21,363 nt of DNA. It comes from CAADGY01 sp900696665. Lineage in GTDB: Bacteria; Acidobacteriota; Terriglobia; Bryobacterales; Bryobacteraceae. The notes beneath the pieces were generated by a model, which worked only from the letters and a program-made list of their open reading frames with translations, ran no database searches and was not told the origin of the DNA. The stretch spans positions 1 through 21,363 of the forward strand of contig JAPSFM010000089.1 in assembly GCA_035063885.1 (NCBI GenBank), written 5' to 3'. Of this stretch, positions 7,691-15,064 are shown piece by piece (position 1 is the stretch's first letter; every line of letters starts with the position of its first letter). The position numbers were made by a program, and so were the translations under genes.

Positions 7691-8974
7691 CGCTATCGAA
7701 ACCGCGTCTTAGGGTTCCTGTTTTCTCTTTCCATCATCACTTACATTGATCGGGTCTGTATTTCCGTTGCAGGACCGCGCATGCAGGAGGATCTTGGGAT
7801 CACCCCTGAAATGTGGGGATGGGTGGTTGGCGCCTTTACGCTTTCTTATGCCCTGTTTGAGATACCGAGCGGCGCGCTGGGAGATCGCATCGGACCGCGC
7901 AAGGTGCTGGCGCGTATTGTTATCTGGTGGTCTGCTTTCACAAGTCTTACCGGAGCGGTTTCGAACTTTTATTACTTGCTGCTCACCCGCTTCGCCTTTG
8001 GCGCCGGGGAAGCCGGAGCGTACCCAAACAGTTCCGCTGCCATCTCCCGCTGGTTCCCCACCGCTGAGCGCGGCCGCGCGCATGGAGTCGTTTGGATGGC
8101 CAGCCGGATTGGCGGTTTCCTTTCGCCGCTCATCGTCATTCCGATCCAAATACGTTGGGGATGGCGGGCGTCATTCTTCGTCTTCGGCGTCCTTGGTGTA
8201 ATCTGGGCCGTCATCTGGCTATGGTGGTTCCGGGATCATCCCACTGAAAAGCCCGGCGTCACCCAGAAGGAGTTGGACGAGATCGGCGCAGTAAAGCCCA
8301 GCCGGCATATTCCGCTGCCCTGGGGCCGTGTACTCCGCAACGGCCAACTGTGGATGATTATGCTGATGTACCACACCTACTGCTGGGGGGGATACTTCTA
8401 TCTTTCCTGGCTGCACACCTATCTTCAGAAAGGACGTGGTTTCAGTGAAGCGGAGATGGGTGTGTTCTCCACGCTGCCGTTTATCGTCGGAGCCTTCGGG
8501 AACATGTTTGGCGGATATTTGAGCGATGTGTTGACACGCCGGTTCGGTTTGAAATGGGGACGGCGCTCGATCGGGGCCATCGGCCTGTTTCTTTCGGGCT
8601 GCTTCCTGTTCGCAACAGCCATGACCGGCAGCAATATCGCCGCGGTTGTGTTTCTCGCGCTCGGCTACGGCAGCATGGATTGCATGCTGCCTGTGGCGTG
8701 GGCTGTCTGTCTCGATGTAGGGCGCAAGTACGCGGGGGCGGTGACCGGTGCCATGAACATGGCCGGCCAGTTTGGATCGTTTCTTTCCGCCGTCGCATTC
8801 GGCTACATGGTCCAGTATTTCGCCAGCTATAATATTCCGCTCATACCGATGGCCAGCATGCTCGTCATCAGTGCTCTCCTGTTCTTGCGGATCGATCCAA
8901 CAAAACAGCTCGTTCCCGAACAGGAACCCGACACGGCAGCAGTACCTATTCCACCAGACTCTGGCCGAGCTTGA
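7688..8974 (+). CDS. MFS transporter, anion:cation symporter (ACS) type
   Basis: A 428-residue inner membrane transporter with about 12 predicted helices. Its layout matches the ACS branch of the major facilitator superfamily (hexuronate, glucarate and related sugar-acid carriers). The family features are YIDR in helix 1 (19-22), the motif A loop GALGDRIGPRK (62-72), TRFAFGAGEAGAYPN in helix 4, the RWFPTAERGRAHG loop, and the central FRDHP segment. The second half has the matching loop GGYLSDVLTRRFG. A hydrophilic tail follows the last helix. The substrate is probably a carboxylated sugar, inferred from family only. Translation may be leaderless, since a -10 box ends 9 nt before ATG 7688. Confidence 0.9.
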   Translation: MRYRNRVLGFLFSLSIITYIDRVCISVAGPRMQEDLGITPEMWGWVVGAFTLSYALFEIPSGALGDRIGPRKVLARIVIWWSAFTSLTGAVSNFYYLLLTRFAFGAGEAGAYPNSSAAISRWFPTAERGRAHGVVWMASRIGGFLSPLIVIPIQIRWGWRASFFVFGVLGVIWAVIWLWWFRDHPTEKPGVTQKELDEIGAVKPSRHIPLPWGRVLRNGQLWMIMLMYHTYCWGGYFYLSWLHTYLQKGRGFSEAEMGVFSTLPFIVGAFGNMFGGYLSDVLTRRFGLKWGRRSIGAIGLFLSGCFLFATAMTGSNIAAVVFLALGYGSMDCMLPVAWAVCLDVGRKYAGAVTGAMNMAGQFGSFLSAVAFGYMVQYFASYNIPLIPMASMLVISALLFLRIDPTKQLVPEQEPDTAAVPIPPDSGRA

Positions 8975-9013
8975 CAAAATTTCAGGGGGCAGGTACGGCT
9001 GAGAGGGCCGGGA

Positions 9014-9054
9014 TTCGGTCATGCCCTGGAGTTGCACCACTTCGGATGACCGAA
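9014..9054 (+). repeat. 9-bp inverted repeat around the GxxExxY start codon
   Basis: TTCGGTCAT (9014-9022) and ATGACCGAA (9046-9054) are perfect reverse complements 23 nt apart. The right arm begins with the ATG of the broken GxxExxY gene. A transcript would fold the start codon into the stem. It may be a relic of regulation, or chance. Confidence 0.4.
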
Positions 9055-9195
9055 AACGAGGTGGCTAAAGAAATTGTGAACGCCGCCTATCGCATCCACA
9101 CCACCATCGAGCCCGGCCGGTTGGAAACCATCTACGGGTTACTCGGCGTGGGAACTGGAGCGGCGAGGGCTGCGCCTGGTACGGCAACCCGAATC
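9046..9195 (+). pseudogene. Broken GxxExxY-family gene (PDDEXK-like)
   Basis: ATG 9046 opens MTENEVAKEIVNAAYRIHTT, followed by the family signature GRLETIY (G-x-x-E-x-x-Y). This is the typical N-terminus of the roughly 125-residue GxxExxY proteins, a family related to PDDEXK nucleases and common in Acidobacteriota and Planctomycetes. Just after the tyrosine the frame is lost: the sequence resumes as AWELERRGLRLVRQP in another frame, matching the family's next conserved stretch (AxELxxRGLxV). About two bases appear lost near 9139-9150. Beyond about 9195 no family sequence is seen, so the C-terminal half is gone. The remaining gap to 9274 holds only a candidate promoter. Confidence 0.75.
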
Positions 9196-9237
9196 CTACG
9201 GATTGTCGCCTTCGCGAGACCTCCCGAGATCTCCCTG

Positions 9238-9265
9238 TTTGGTTCCGGCTGCGCCGGGTTAGGAT
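9238..9265 (+). promoter_or_regulatory. Candidate promoter of the ABC exporter
   Basis: TTTGGT (9238-9243), a 16-bp spacer, then TAGGAT (9260-9265), which ends 8 nt before GTG 9274. No Shine-Dalgarno is visible. It is compatible with leaderless expression; both boxes are only moderate matches. Confidence 0.35.
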
Positions 9266-9273
9266 TAATTTAG

Positions 9274-11154
9274 GTGACTGGGCAATCAGAGAAGGGCTCG
9301 AGCGCGCCGCGAATCCGGTCTATGCTGCCCGATGTTTGGCAGTTGGTCAAGCCGCGGTGGAAGTCGCTGGCGGTGGGACTGGTCCTGATCGCTATCAACC
9401 GCGTAGCTGGCTTGGTTCTGCCGTATTCTACGAAGTTCCTGGTCGATGACGTGATCGGGCAGCGGCGGTTGGACCTGCTGCAGCCAATCGTCTTTGCAGT
9501 GCTAGGTGCGACCGCGATCCAGGGAACTACCTCATTCTCTTTGACCCAGTTGCTTTCGAAAGCCGCGCAACGCCTGATCGCGGATTTGCGCCGCAAAGTG
9601 CAGGCACACGTCGGCCGCCTGCCCGTCTCTTACTACGACCGGAACAAGACCGGAACGCTCGTATCGCGCATTATGAGCGACGTCGAAGGGATACGGAACC
9701 TCGTGGGCACGGGTCTGGTGGAGTTTGCCGGAGGACTGATCACAGCATCCGTGGCGCTGGCCGTGCTGTTGCGAATCAACGCGCTTCTGACGGCCGTCGC
9801 GATCTCGATGATTCTGGTTTTTGTCCTGTTGTTGCGGAAAGCCTTCAAAACCATCCGCCCCATCTTCCGCGAACGCGGAAAAATCTATGCCGAAGTCACC
9901 GGGCGGTTGACGGAATCGCTGGGCGGGGTCCGTGTGGTAAAGGGCTATCGCGCTGAAGCTCGCGAGGCGGAAGTGTTCTCAAGCGGCGTACAAAGGCTCC
10001 TGAACAACGTCCTGCGCTCGCTGACCGGAACTTCCTGGATGAGTTTGTCGGCCACGCTCATGATGGGCTTGGTTAGCGCGGTTGTAATGTACATGGGCGC
10101 CCGGGAGATTTTCTCCGGATCGCTCACACTGGGCGAGTTCGTCACGTTCACCGCGTTTTTGACGTTCCTGGTGGCGCCGATGTTTCAGATCGTTTCAATC
10201 GGAACGCAGGTCACCGAAGCGCTTGCCGGATTGGAGCGCACAAAAGAGGTGCTGAACGAGCATATAGAGGACGACGATCCGAACCGTGTCGTTTCGCTCG
10301 ACCGCATCCGCGGAGAAGTGGAATTCCGCAACGTGACCTTCGGCTATGAACCGGGCACGACGGTTCTCCACAACGTCTCTTTCGTGGCAAAGCCGGGCAC
10401 GGTGACGGCGCTGGTTGGGCCGTCAGGCTCGGGGAAGTCAACCATCATCGGGTTGGTTGCCGCCTTCCACAATCCGGATTCCGGCTCGGTTCTGATAGAT
10501 GGGACCGACCTGTCACGGGTCAGCCTGCCGTCGTATCGCGTTCAACTCGGCGTCGTGTTGCAGGAGACATTCCTGTTCGACGGCACCATTCGCGAGAATG
10601 TCGCCTTCGGCAGACCCGGCGCCACGGAGGAAGAAATCCTGAACGCGTGCCGGATCGCACGTGCCGATGAATTCGCCGAAGACTTTGAGAAAGGCTACGA
10701 CACCGTAGTGGGCGAGCGCGGCGTGAAGCTTTCAGGCGGGCAGCGGCAACGGGTGGCGATTGCGCGCGCGGTTCTGGCCGATCCCCGCATTTTGATTCTG
10801 GATGAAGCGACTTCGAGCTTGGATTCCGAATCCGAAGCCGCCATTCAGAAAGCACTGGCCTACCTGATGCAGGGAAGGACGACGTTCGTAATCGCACACC
10901 GTTTGTCCACCATCCGCCGTGCGGACCAGATCCTGGTTATCGAATCGGGCCGGGTTGTGGAACAAGGCACGCACAGCTCGTTATATGCGGCCCGAAACCG
11001 GTATTACGATCTCTATACAAAGCAGCACGGGGTGGAATCGAACCTGTTCCTGGCGCCAGGCGAGGGGGCGCAGGCAGATGGCCCGGAGCAGGTGGCCGAA
11101 GAGGCGGGAGGAGATGCAAGGCTGGAACTGCTCAAGGCCATCCGGCCGGTCTGA
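9274..11154 (+). CDS. ABC exporter, fused permease and ATPase (MsbA-like)
   Basis: A 626-residue half-transporter that would act as a homodimer in the inner membrane, exporting lipid, drug or peptide substrates. Residues about 25-325 form the six-helix exporter domain, including the coupling segment KVQAHVGRLPVSYYDRNKTG and SRIMSDVEGIRN. The ATPase domain has Walker A GPSGSGKST (382-390), Q-loop VLQETFLF, signature LSGGQ (486-490), Walker B ILILDE with catalytic Glu at 511, and H-loop His at 542 (AHRLST). All motifs are intact. After the ATPase a 40-residue acidic tail (EGAQADGPEQVAEEAGGD) is unusual for the family. Start is GTG 9274; ATG 9322 just before the first helix is possible. Substrate unknown; lipid A flippase activity is possible but unproven. 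Confidence 0.9.
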   Translation: MTGQSEKGSSAPRIRSMLPDVWQLVKPRWKSLAVGLVLIAINRVAGLVLPYSTKFLVDDVIGQRRLDLLQPIVFAVLGATAIQGTTSFSLTQLLSKAAQRLIADLRRKVQAHVGRLPVSYYDRNKTGTLVSRIMSDVEGIRNLVGTGLVEFAGGLITASVALAVLLRINALLTAVAISMILVFVLLLRKAFKTIRPIFRERGKIYAEVTGRLTESLGGVRVVKGYRAEAREAEVFSSGVQRLLNNVLRSLTGTSWMSLSATLMMGLVSAVVMYMGAREIFSGSLTLGEFVTFTAFLTFLVAPMFQIVSIGTQVTEALAGLERTKEVLNEHIEDDDPNRVVSLDRIRGEVEFRNVTFGYEPGTTVLHNVSFVAKPGTVTALVGPSGSGKSTIIGLVAAFHNPDSGSVLIDGTDLSRVSLPSYRVQLGVVLQETFLFDGTIRENVAFGRPGATEEEILNACRIARADEFAEDFEKGYDTVVGERGVKLSGGQRQRVAIARAVLADPRILILDEATSSLDSESEAAIQKALAYLMQGRTTFVIAHRLSTIRRADQILVIESGRVVEQGTHSSLYAARNRYYDLYTKQHGVESNLFLAPGEGAQADGPEQVAEEAGGDARLELLKAIRPV

Positions 11155-11179
11155 CGCGCCCCCAGGGGGAATTTCTAAT
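11151..11179 (+). promoter_or_regulatory. Promoter of the FAH-family gene, probably leaderless
   Basis: CTGACG (11151-11156), exactly 17 bp, then TCTAAT (11174-11179). The -35 overlaps the TGA stop of the ABC gene. The -10 ends 5 nt before ATG 11185, so the start site should fall at or within a base or two of the start codon. The only purine-rich stretch, GGGGGA, lies too far upstream to be a ribosome binding site. Confidence 0.5.
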
Positions 11180-11184
11180 CACAT

Positions 11185-12096
11185 ATGCTTTTTGTAACTT
11201 TTCGCACCGCGGGCGGCGCCGTGGAACCGGGTATTGTCCGGGATGGAAAAGTCATAGGATTGTCGTTCGCGGGATTTGCCGATCTGATCGGTATCATCCG
11301 GCACGGTGAGCAGGCGCGCGCGGCGGTTGAGTCCGCCGCCTCTAATCCACCCGCTGATTCCGTTCACGATGTCTCGGATGTCCGTTTGCTTGCGCCCATT
11401 CCGAGGCCGCCGAAATTCATCTGCGTCGGATTGAATTACCGCGACCACGCAAGAGAAGCGCGGATGGAAATCCCCAAAGTGCCGACGATTTTCTGTAAGT
11501 TTCCAACCTGCGTCATCGGCCCGGGCGAGCCGATTGTGCTGCCCGGAAATTCGGCCAAGCCGGATTACGAAGCGGAGTTTGCTTTCGTCGTCGGAAAGGG
11601 TGGAAGGCATATCCCCAGGGAATCCTGGCGGGAGCATGTGTTCGGCTACACGAACGCAAACGATGTCAGCGCCCGCGATTTCCAGATGGCAACCACGCAG
11701 TGGATCATGGGCAAGACGTTCGATACATTCGGACCGATAGGACCCTACCTCGTGAGCGCCGATGAGATCTCCGATCCGCACGCGCTGGACATATCGATGA
11801 CGATTAACGGCGAGCGGCTACAGCACTCCAACACGCGAGAGCTTATCTTCCGTATCCCCGAACTGATCGAATATCTGTCCAGCGTCTTCACGCTGGAACC
11901 CGGCGACGTCGTGGCGACGGGAACACCCGCGGGTGTCGGCTTCGCTCACAAGCCGCCGCGCTGGCTGCGCGATGGCGACGATGTCGTAGTACGGATCGAA
12001 GGGCTCGGCGAATTGCGAAATCCTGTGATCGCGGAAAAGCGGATACAAACAGAACGTCATGAAGGCTTGCGCTATCTCAGCAAGCCAGAAAGATAA
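11185..12096 (+). CDS. Fumarylacetoacetate hydrolase-family protein
   Basis: A 303-residue cytoplasmic enzyme of the FAH superfamily, which hydrolyses C-C bonds, isomerises or decarboxylates diketo acids in aromatic and sugar-acid catabolism. The N-terminal ~70 residues are the small lid-like domain. The catalytic domain starts at about IPRPPKFICVGLNYRDHARE. Metal-binding acidic residues are visible as E129 and E131 (DYEAEFAFVVGK) and D160 (NANDVSARDFQ). The motifs MGKTFDTFGPIGP and GDVVATGTPAGVG are intact. Length is typical for the family. Members commonly act on 2,4-diketo-3-deoxy sugar acids or acylpyruvates, which would suit the transporter upstream, but the exact substrate cannot be told. 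Translation is probably leaderless. Confidence 0.9.
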   Translation: MLFVTFRTAGGAVEPGIVRDGKVIGLSFAGFADLIGIIRHGEQARAAVESAASNPPADSVHDVSDVRLLAPIPRPPKFICVGLNYRDHAREARMEIPKVPTIFCKFPTCVIGPGEPIVLPGNSAKPDYEAEFAFVVGKGGRHIPRESWREHVFGYTNANDVSARDFQMATTQWIMGKTFDTFGPIGPYLVSADEISDPHALDISMTINGERLQHSNTRELIFRIPELIEYLSSVFTLEPGDVVATGTPAGVGFAHKPPRWLRDGDDVVVRIEGLGELRNPVIAEKRIQTERHEGLRYLSKPER

Positions 12097-12128
12097 ATTC
12101 GGCTACGGATGGACACAGATCGGAGACT

Positions 12129-12468
12129 TTAGCGGAACTCGTAATAGATCCCGGCCGAAAACCGTGCCCAGGCCGATCCGGCGGTGAACACCTTCATCGC
12201 CGGCCGGAGGCCGAAGCCGCCCGCGATCGGCTACCGCACGCCGCTGCCGAACGCGAACTCGTTACTGCCCAGTGGGATATGCGATAACTCCACAATGGAC
12301 ATGATATGGCGGGAAGTGGAATAACCCAGGCTTCCTCCCACCGTTCCGTGCGCGCCAATGCCGGATACGAATCCTCCAAAGCCCGCCAATTCTACCTAAT
12401 CCGCCTGCGCAAACAGAGGGACGGCGCAAAACATACTTATGGCTGATAGAGTTTTCAGTATTCTTCAT
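12129..12468 (-). pseudogene. Decayed outer membrane beta-barrel protein gene
   Basis: The minus strand reads as a degraded small barrel protein. The start is probably ATG at 12468 (MKNTENSIS). After a frameshift near 12440 comes a signal-like stretch AISMFCAVPLFAQAD. In the same frame follow barrel-like strands (GFGGFVSGIGAHGTVGGSLG, IVELSHIPLGSNEFAFGSGV) and the ending ARFSAGIYYEFR then TAA at 12129. Two in-frame TAG stops interrupt it. At about 110 codons it is much shorter than the usual ~200 residues, so an internal part is probably deleted. The identification rests on strand pattern and terminal aromatic residues, not a family hit. Confidence 0.6.
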
Positions 12469-12480
12469 GAACCTGACAGG

Positions 12481-12600
12481 TCAATCCAAAAAACGTCCGA
12501 TCCAGGATGTAATCTTTGGTGTAAGTTCGAACGCTGTATCGAGCAGATTCGCTAACGCAGCGCCGAGGAGTATGAGCAGACTCGCTCCCACGACGTCCAT
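12481..12600 (-). CDS. Possible 39-residue single-helix membrane peptide
   Basis: ATG 12600 to TGA 12481 encodes a short peptide: MDVV, a hydrophobic helix GASLLILLGAALANLL, then a polar/amphipathic tail ending TSWIGRFLD. A TATACT box ends 12 nt before the ATG, inside a perfect 16-bp palindrome. The gene could be a real small membrane protein or the leftover end of a longer gene, since the neighbouring DNA is decayed. There is no clear Shine-Dalgarno. I do not recognise a family. Confidence 0.35.
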   Translation of the reverse strand: MDVVGASLLILLGAALANLLDTAFELTPKITSWIGRFLD

Positions 12601-12608
12601 GCAAGAAA

Positions 12609-12624
12609 TTCCAGTATACTGGAA
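12609..12624. promoter_or_regulatory. Perfect 16-bp palindrome over a -10 box
   Basis: TTCCAGTATACTGGAA is its own reverse complement. It contains TATACT on both strands and lies 8 bp before the ATG of the 39-residue peptide. It could be an operator for a dimeric repressor. The rest of 12625-12850 shows no gene; a minus-strand fragment from GTG 12696 reading RKNKVREL resembles an HpcH/HpaI aldolase N-terminus but stops after 12 codons. Confidence 0.4.
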
Positions 12625-12873
12625 ACCGTCACATCCCGCCGCCCCGTGCGAGCGAGTCTACTGCCACACCAGTTCGCGCACTTTATTCTTACGCACCGGG
12701 CTCAGCGGCTAATGCGGACCCACAATAGCGCCGGCCGTGACCGGAAAGAACGGAGGAAACGTCTGTAACCTCCAGTCTGTCGATTATGCAGCTATCGCCC
12801 AGGAGGATGGTAGTACAGGGAAAGTGGTCCGGCGCCGGTTGTGGCGTTTGGACAGGGTGCCGTGAAGGTACGC

Positions 12874-12879
12874 TATCAT
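12874..12879 (+). promoter_or_regulatory. Candidate -10 box of metX
   Basis: TATCAT lies 28 nt before ATG 12908. TGGACA at 12849-12854 could be the -35, with a longish 19-bp spacer. No S-adenosylmethionine riboswitch is recognisable in the preceding bases and no Shine-Dalgarno precedes the ATG. Confidence 0.3.
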
Positions 12880-12907
12880 CGTTGTAAACACGTCATTTGC
12901 CGCCAGT

Positions 12908-14020
12908 ATGACCGTTGAAACAAAGCAGGTGCGGTTCCCGTCCGTTTCGTTGGATTCAGGCGCCACCATTGCACCCGTCGACGTCGCCTATCAAACCTAT
13001 GGCCAGTTGAATGCGCAGAGGTCGAACGCAATCCTCGTCCTGCACGCTTTTTCCGGCGACGCTCACGCCGCCGGCATCGACGATTCCGGCAAGCCGGGTT
13101 GGTGGGACAACATGATCGGTCCGGGAAAAGCTTTCGACACCAACATTTACTACGTTATCTGTTCTAACGTCTTGGGCGGATGCCGCGGTACAACCGGGCC
13201 CTCCTCGATAAACCCCGAGACGGGCCGCCCCTATGCCATGGCTTTTCCGGTGATCACCATAGGGGATATGGCGCGCGTACAGAAAATGCTGATCGATCAT
13301 CTCGGAATCGAACGGCTGCTCTCGGTATCAGGGGGCTCCATGGGCGGCATGCAGGCGCTCGAATGGTCCGTCGCCTACCCCGATTCGGTGGTCTCGGCCA
13401 TCCCCATTGCTTCCACGCCGCGCCATAGCGCCCAGCAGATCGCCTTCAACGAAGTGGGCCGTCAGGCGATTATGGCCGATCCGGATTGGGAAAATGGTGA
13501 ATACTACGGGAAAAAGCCGCCCGCACGCGGTCTCGCGGTGGCTCGCATGGTGGGACACATCACCTACATGAGTGACGATTCCATGCGCGAAAAATTCGGC
13601 CGGCGCCTTCGCGACAAGGAGCAGTTCGGCTACAATTTCTCCTCCGTGGACTTCGAAGTCGAAAGCTATCTCCGGTATCGCGGCACTCAGTTCGTCGACC
13701 GTTTCGACGCGAACTCTTACCTGTACATTACCAAAGCCATGGACTATTTCGATGTCGCCAACGGCTACGGCTCGCTGGCCGCGGCGATGGAGCGCAGCAC
13801 GGCCCGTTTCCTGGTGATCAGCTTCACTTCCGACTGGCTCTATCCCAGTTATCAATCGCAGGAGGTGGTACGCGCGCTGAGAAGCCGCAACCGCGACGTC
13901 GCCTATTGCGAGCTTGCCTCCAACTACGGACACGATGCATTCTTGGTGGACGTTGGCGAACAGACGGAGCTTGTCCGGGGCTTTCTCGCCAGCAGTCTTC
14001 GCGAAAGAGCGCACGCGTGA
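12908..14020 (+). CDS. metX: Homoserine O-acetyltransferase
   Basis: A 370-residue cytoplasmic alpha/beta hydrolase-fold enzyme that acylates homoserine, usually with acetyl-CoA, the first committed step of methionine synthesis. The catalytic triad is visible: nucleophile Ser144 in SGGSMGGMQ, Asp309 in SFTSDWLYP and His342 in NYGHDAFLVD. The family phrases VAYQTYGQLN, LHAFSGDAHAAG, GWWDNMIGPGKAFDT and SNVLGGCRGTTGPSS are also present. The length is typical. The stop codon overlaps the metW start by GTGA, so the two are coupled. Some MetX proteins use succinyl-CoA instead; the sequence alone was not used to decide between them. Confidence 0.95.
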   Translation: MTVETKQVRFPSVSLDSGATIAPVDVAYQTYGQLNAQRSNAILVLHAFSGDAHAAGIDDSGKPGWWDNMIGPGKAFDTNIYYVICSNVLGGCRGTTGPSSINPETGRPYAMAFPVITIGDMARVQKMLIDHLGIERLLSVSGGSMGGMQALEWSVAYPDSVVSAIPIASTPRHSAQQIAFNEVGRQAIMADPDWENGEYYGKKPPARGLAVARMVGHITYMSDDSMREKFGRRLRDKEQFGYNFSSVDFEVESYLRYRGTQFVDRFDANSYLYITKAMDYFDVANGYGSLAAAMERSTARFLVISFTSDWLYPSYQSQEVVRALRSRNRDVAYCELASNYGHDAFLVDVGEQTELVRGFLASSLRERAHA

Positions 14021-14646
14021 ACGCAGCCAGCGGCACAGCCTCCGCGCCATTTGTCCGGCAGTTGCTCGGCCGCAGCGACTACGCGATCATCTCCGAAATC
14101 GTCGAACCGAATACACGTGTGCTGGACCTCGGCTGCGGAGACGGGGAGTTGCTTCAATGGCTCGCGGAACGGAAGAAATGCGATGCGCGCGGCATCGAGA
14201 TCTCAAGCTCCCGGGTACAGCGGGCGATCGCGCGCGGCGTCTCCGTGTATCAGGGCGATATCGACGAGGCACTGTTGGACTATCCCGACAGCGCTTTCGA
14301 TTACATCATCCTGAGCCAAACACTCCAGGAAACGAAGGAACCGCTCAAGGTGCTTCGCCAGATGCTACGTGTCGGCCGTAATGCTGTCGTAGCCTTCCCC
14401 AACTTCGGGCACTGGTCGGTACGGCTGGCACACCTGTTCAGCGGCCGGGCGCCGAAAACGAAATTGTTTCCTTACAACTGGTACGACTCACCAAACATAC
14501 ACTATCTGACGGTTCACGATTTCGAGGAATTGGCACGGCAGGAAAATTGGAACGTGGAGCGCCGCATTTTCCTGGCAGGGAAGCACACCGGTACGCTGTG
14601 GCCGAATCTGATGGCCGAAACCGCAGTTTTCCTGATCAGGAAGTAA
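14017..14646 (+). CDS. metW: Methionine biosynthesis protein MetW
   Basis: A 209-residue class I SAM-methyltransferase-fold protein of the MetW family, which accompanies MetX in many bacteria and is needed for full MetX activity. Motif I is VLDLGCGDG (35-43), followed by ARGIEISSSRVQRAIARGVSVYQGDID, the MetW phrase YIILSQTLQETKEP, and FPNFGHWSVRLAHLFSGRAPKTK. The ending WPNLMAETAVFLIRK is typical. The frame is open from 13906, but GTG 14017 begins the conserved protein and forms a GTGA overlap with metX, so that start was chosen. Its 3' end overlaps the convergent gene on the minus strand by 11 nt. Confidence 0.93.
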   Translation: MNAASGTASAPFVRQLLGRSDYAIISEIVEPNTRVLDLGCGDGELLQWLAERKKCDARGIEISSSRVQRAIARGVSVYQGDIDEALLDYPDSAFDYIILSQTLQETKEPLKVLRQMLRVGRNAVVAFPNFGHWSVRLAHLFSGRAPKTKLFPYNWYDSPNIHYLTVHDFEELARQENWNVERRIFLAGKHTGTLWPNLMAETAVFLIRK

Positions 14647-15058
14647 GCTTCCGGAACTTGCGGAGTTCTCCGCTTGAATCCACCTCGAGAAACCCTCCGG
14701 CTTCCAGTTCCGTTTTCAGCCGCTCATCGGCTTTAAGGTAGGCTACAGCATCTCCGGCAAGCACCCTCGCCAGTTCGCGGACCGTCGCCGCCGCATCTCT
14801 CCACTCGCAGAAACTGTCGATGGCAATCGTAAAAAAGGCATCCTGCCAAGGGATCACGTCCGGTTCGCCGGGCGCCAGCATTACGTTATGAAGATCGCAA
14901 AAGCAACGCCGCGCCTCGTAGACCGCGTCGCCGGCGCCCAGACCGAATACAAGGCCCCGCGCCGCTTCTCCCGCGAGCCGCGCAATCACGCCCGTGTCTT
15001 CGGGCAGCGACAGAAAAAGCACGCGGTCGCCAGCCGCCGCGCGTATCAGTTCGTACAC
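14636..15058 (-). CDS. Small methyltransferase-like protein behind thiC
   Basis: A 140-residue protein in the thiC operon, starting at GTG 15058 only 6 nt after the thiC stop, with AGGA overlapping that stop as ribosome binding site. The strand-helix rhythm suggests a small class I methyltransferase fold: RVLFLSLPEDTG (12-23) in the place of motif I, GLVFGLGAGDAVYEAR (35-50), then DVIPWQDAFFTIAIDSFCEW (67-86) and VRELARVLAGDAVAYLK (93-109). The usual GxGxG of motif I is not present, so SAM binding may be weak or lost. The fold call is inference from pattern. No known thiamine-pathway function is assigned. The 3' end overlaps metW tail to tail by 11 nt. Confidence 0.7.
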   Translation of the reverse strand: MYELIRAAAGDRVLFLSLPEDTGVIARLAGEAARGLVFGLGAGDAVYEARRCFCDLHNVMLAPGEPDVIPWQDAFFTIAIDSFCEWRDAAATVRELARVLAGDAVAYLKADERLKTELEAGGFLEVDSSGELRKFRKLTS

Positions 15059-15064
15059 AGTGTC

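Noticed and set aside
8980..9052. GGGGGC...GGCTGAGA resembles the 5' half of a TPP riboswitch (THI box).
   Set aside because: The second half (AACCTGAT...GG.TAAT.CC) is missing, and the next gene is a broken GxxExxY gene, not a thiamine gene.
12784..12969. Minus-strand frame of 61 codons before metX.
   Set aside because: Part is antisense to the metX start, the composition is shadow-like, and no motif or start signal supports it.
13906..14016. Upstream extension of metW within metX.
   Set aside because: The extra residues lie in the metX-coding region and precede the conserved MetW N-terminus; the GTGA overlap at 14017 is the expected coupled start.
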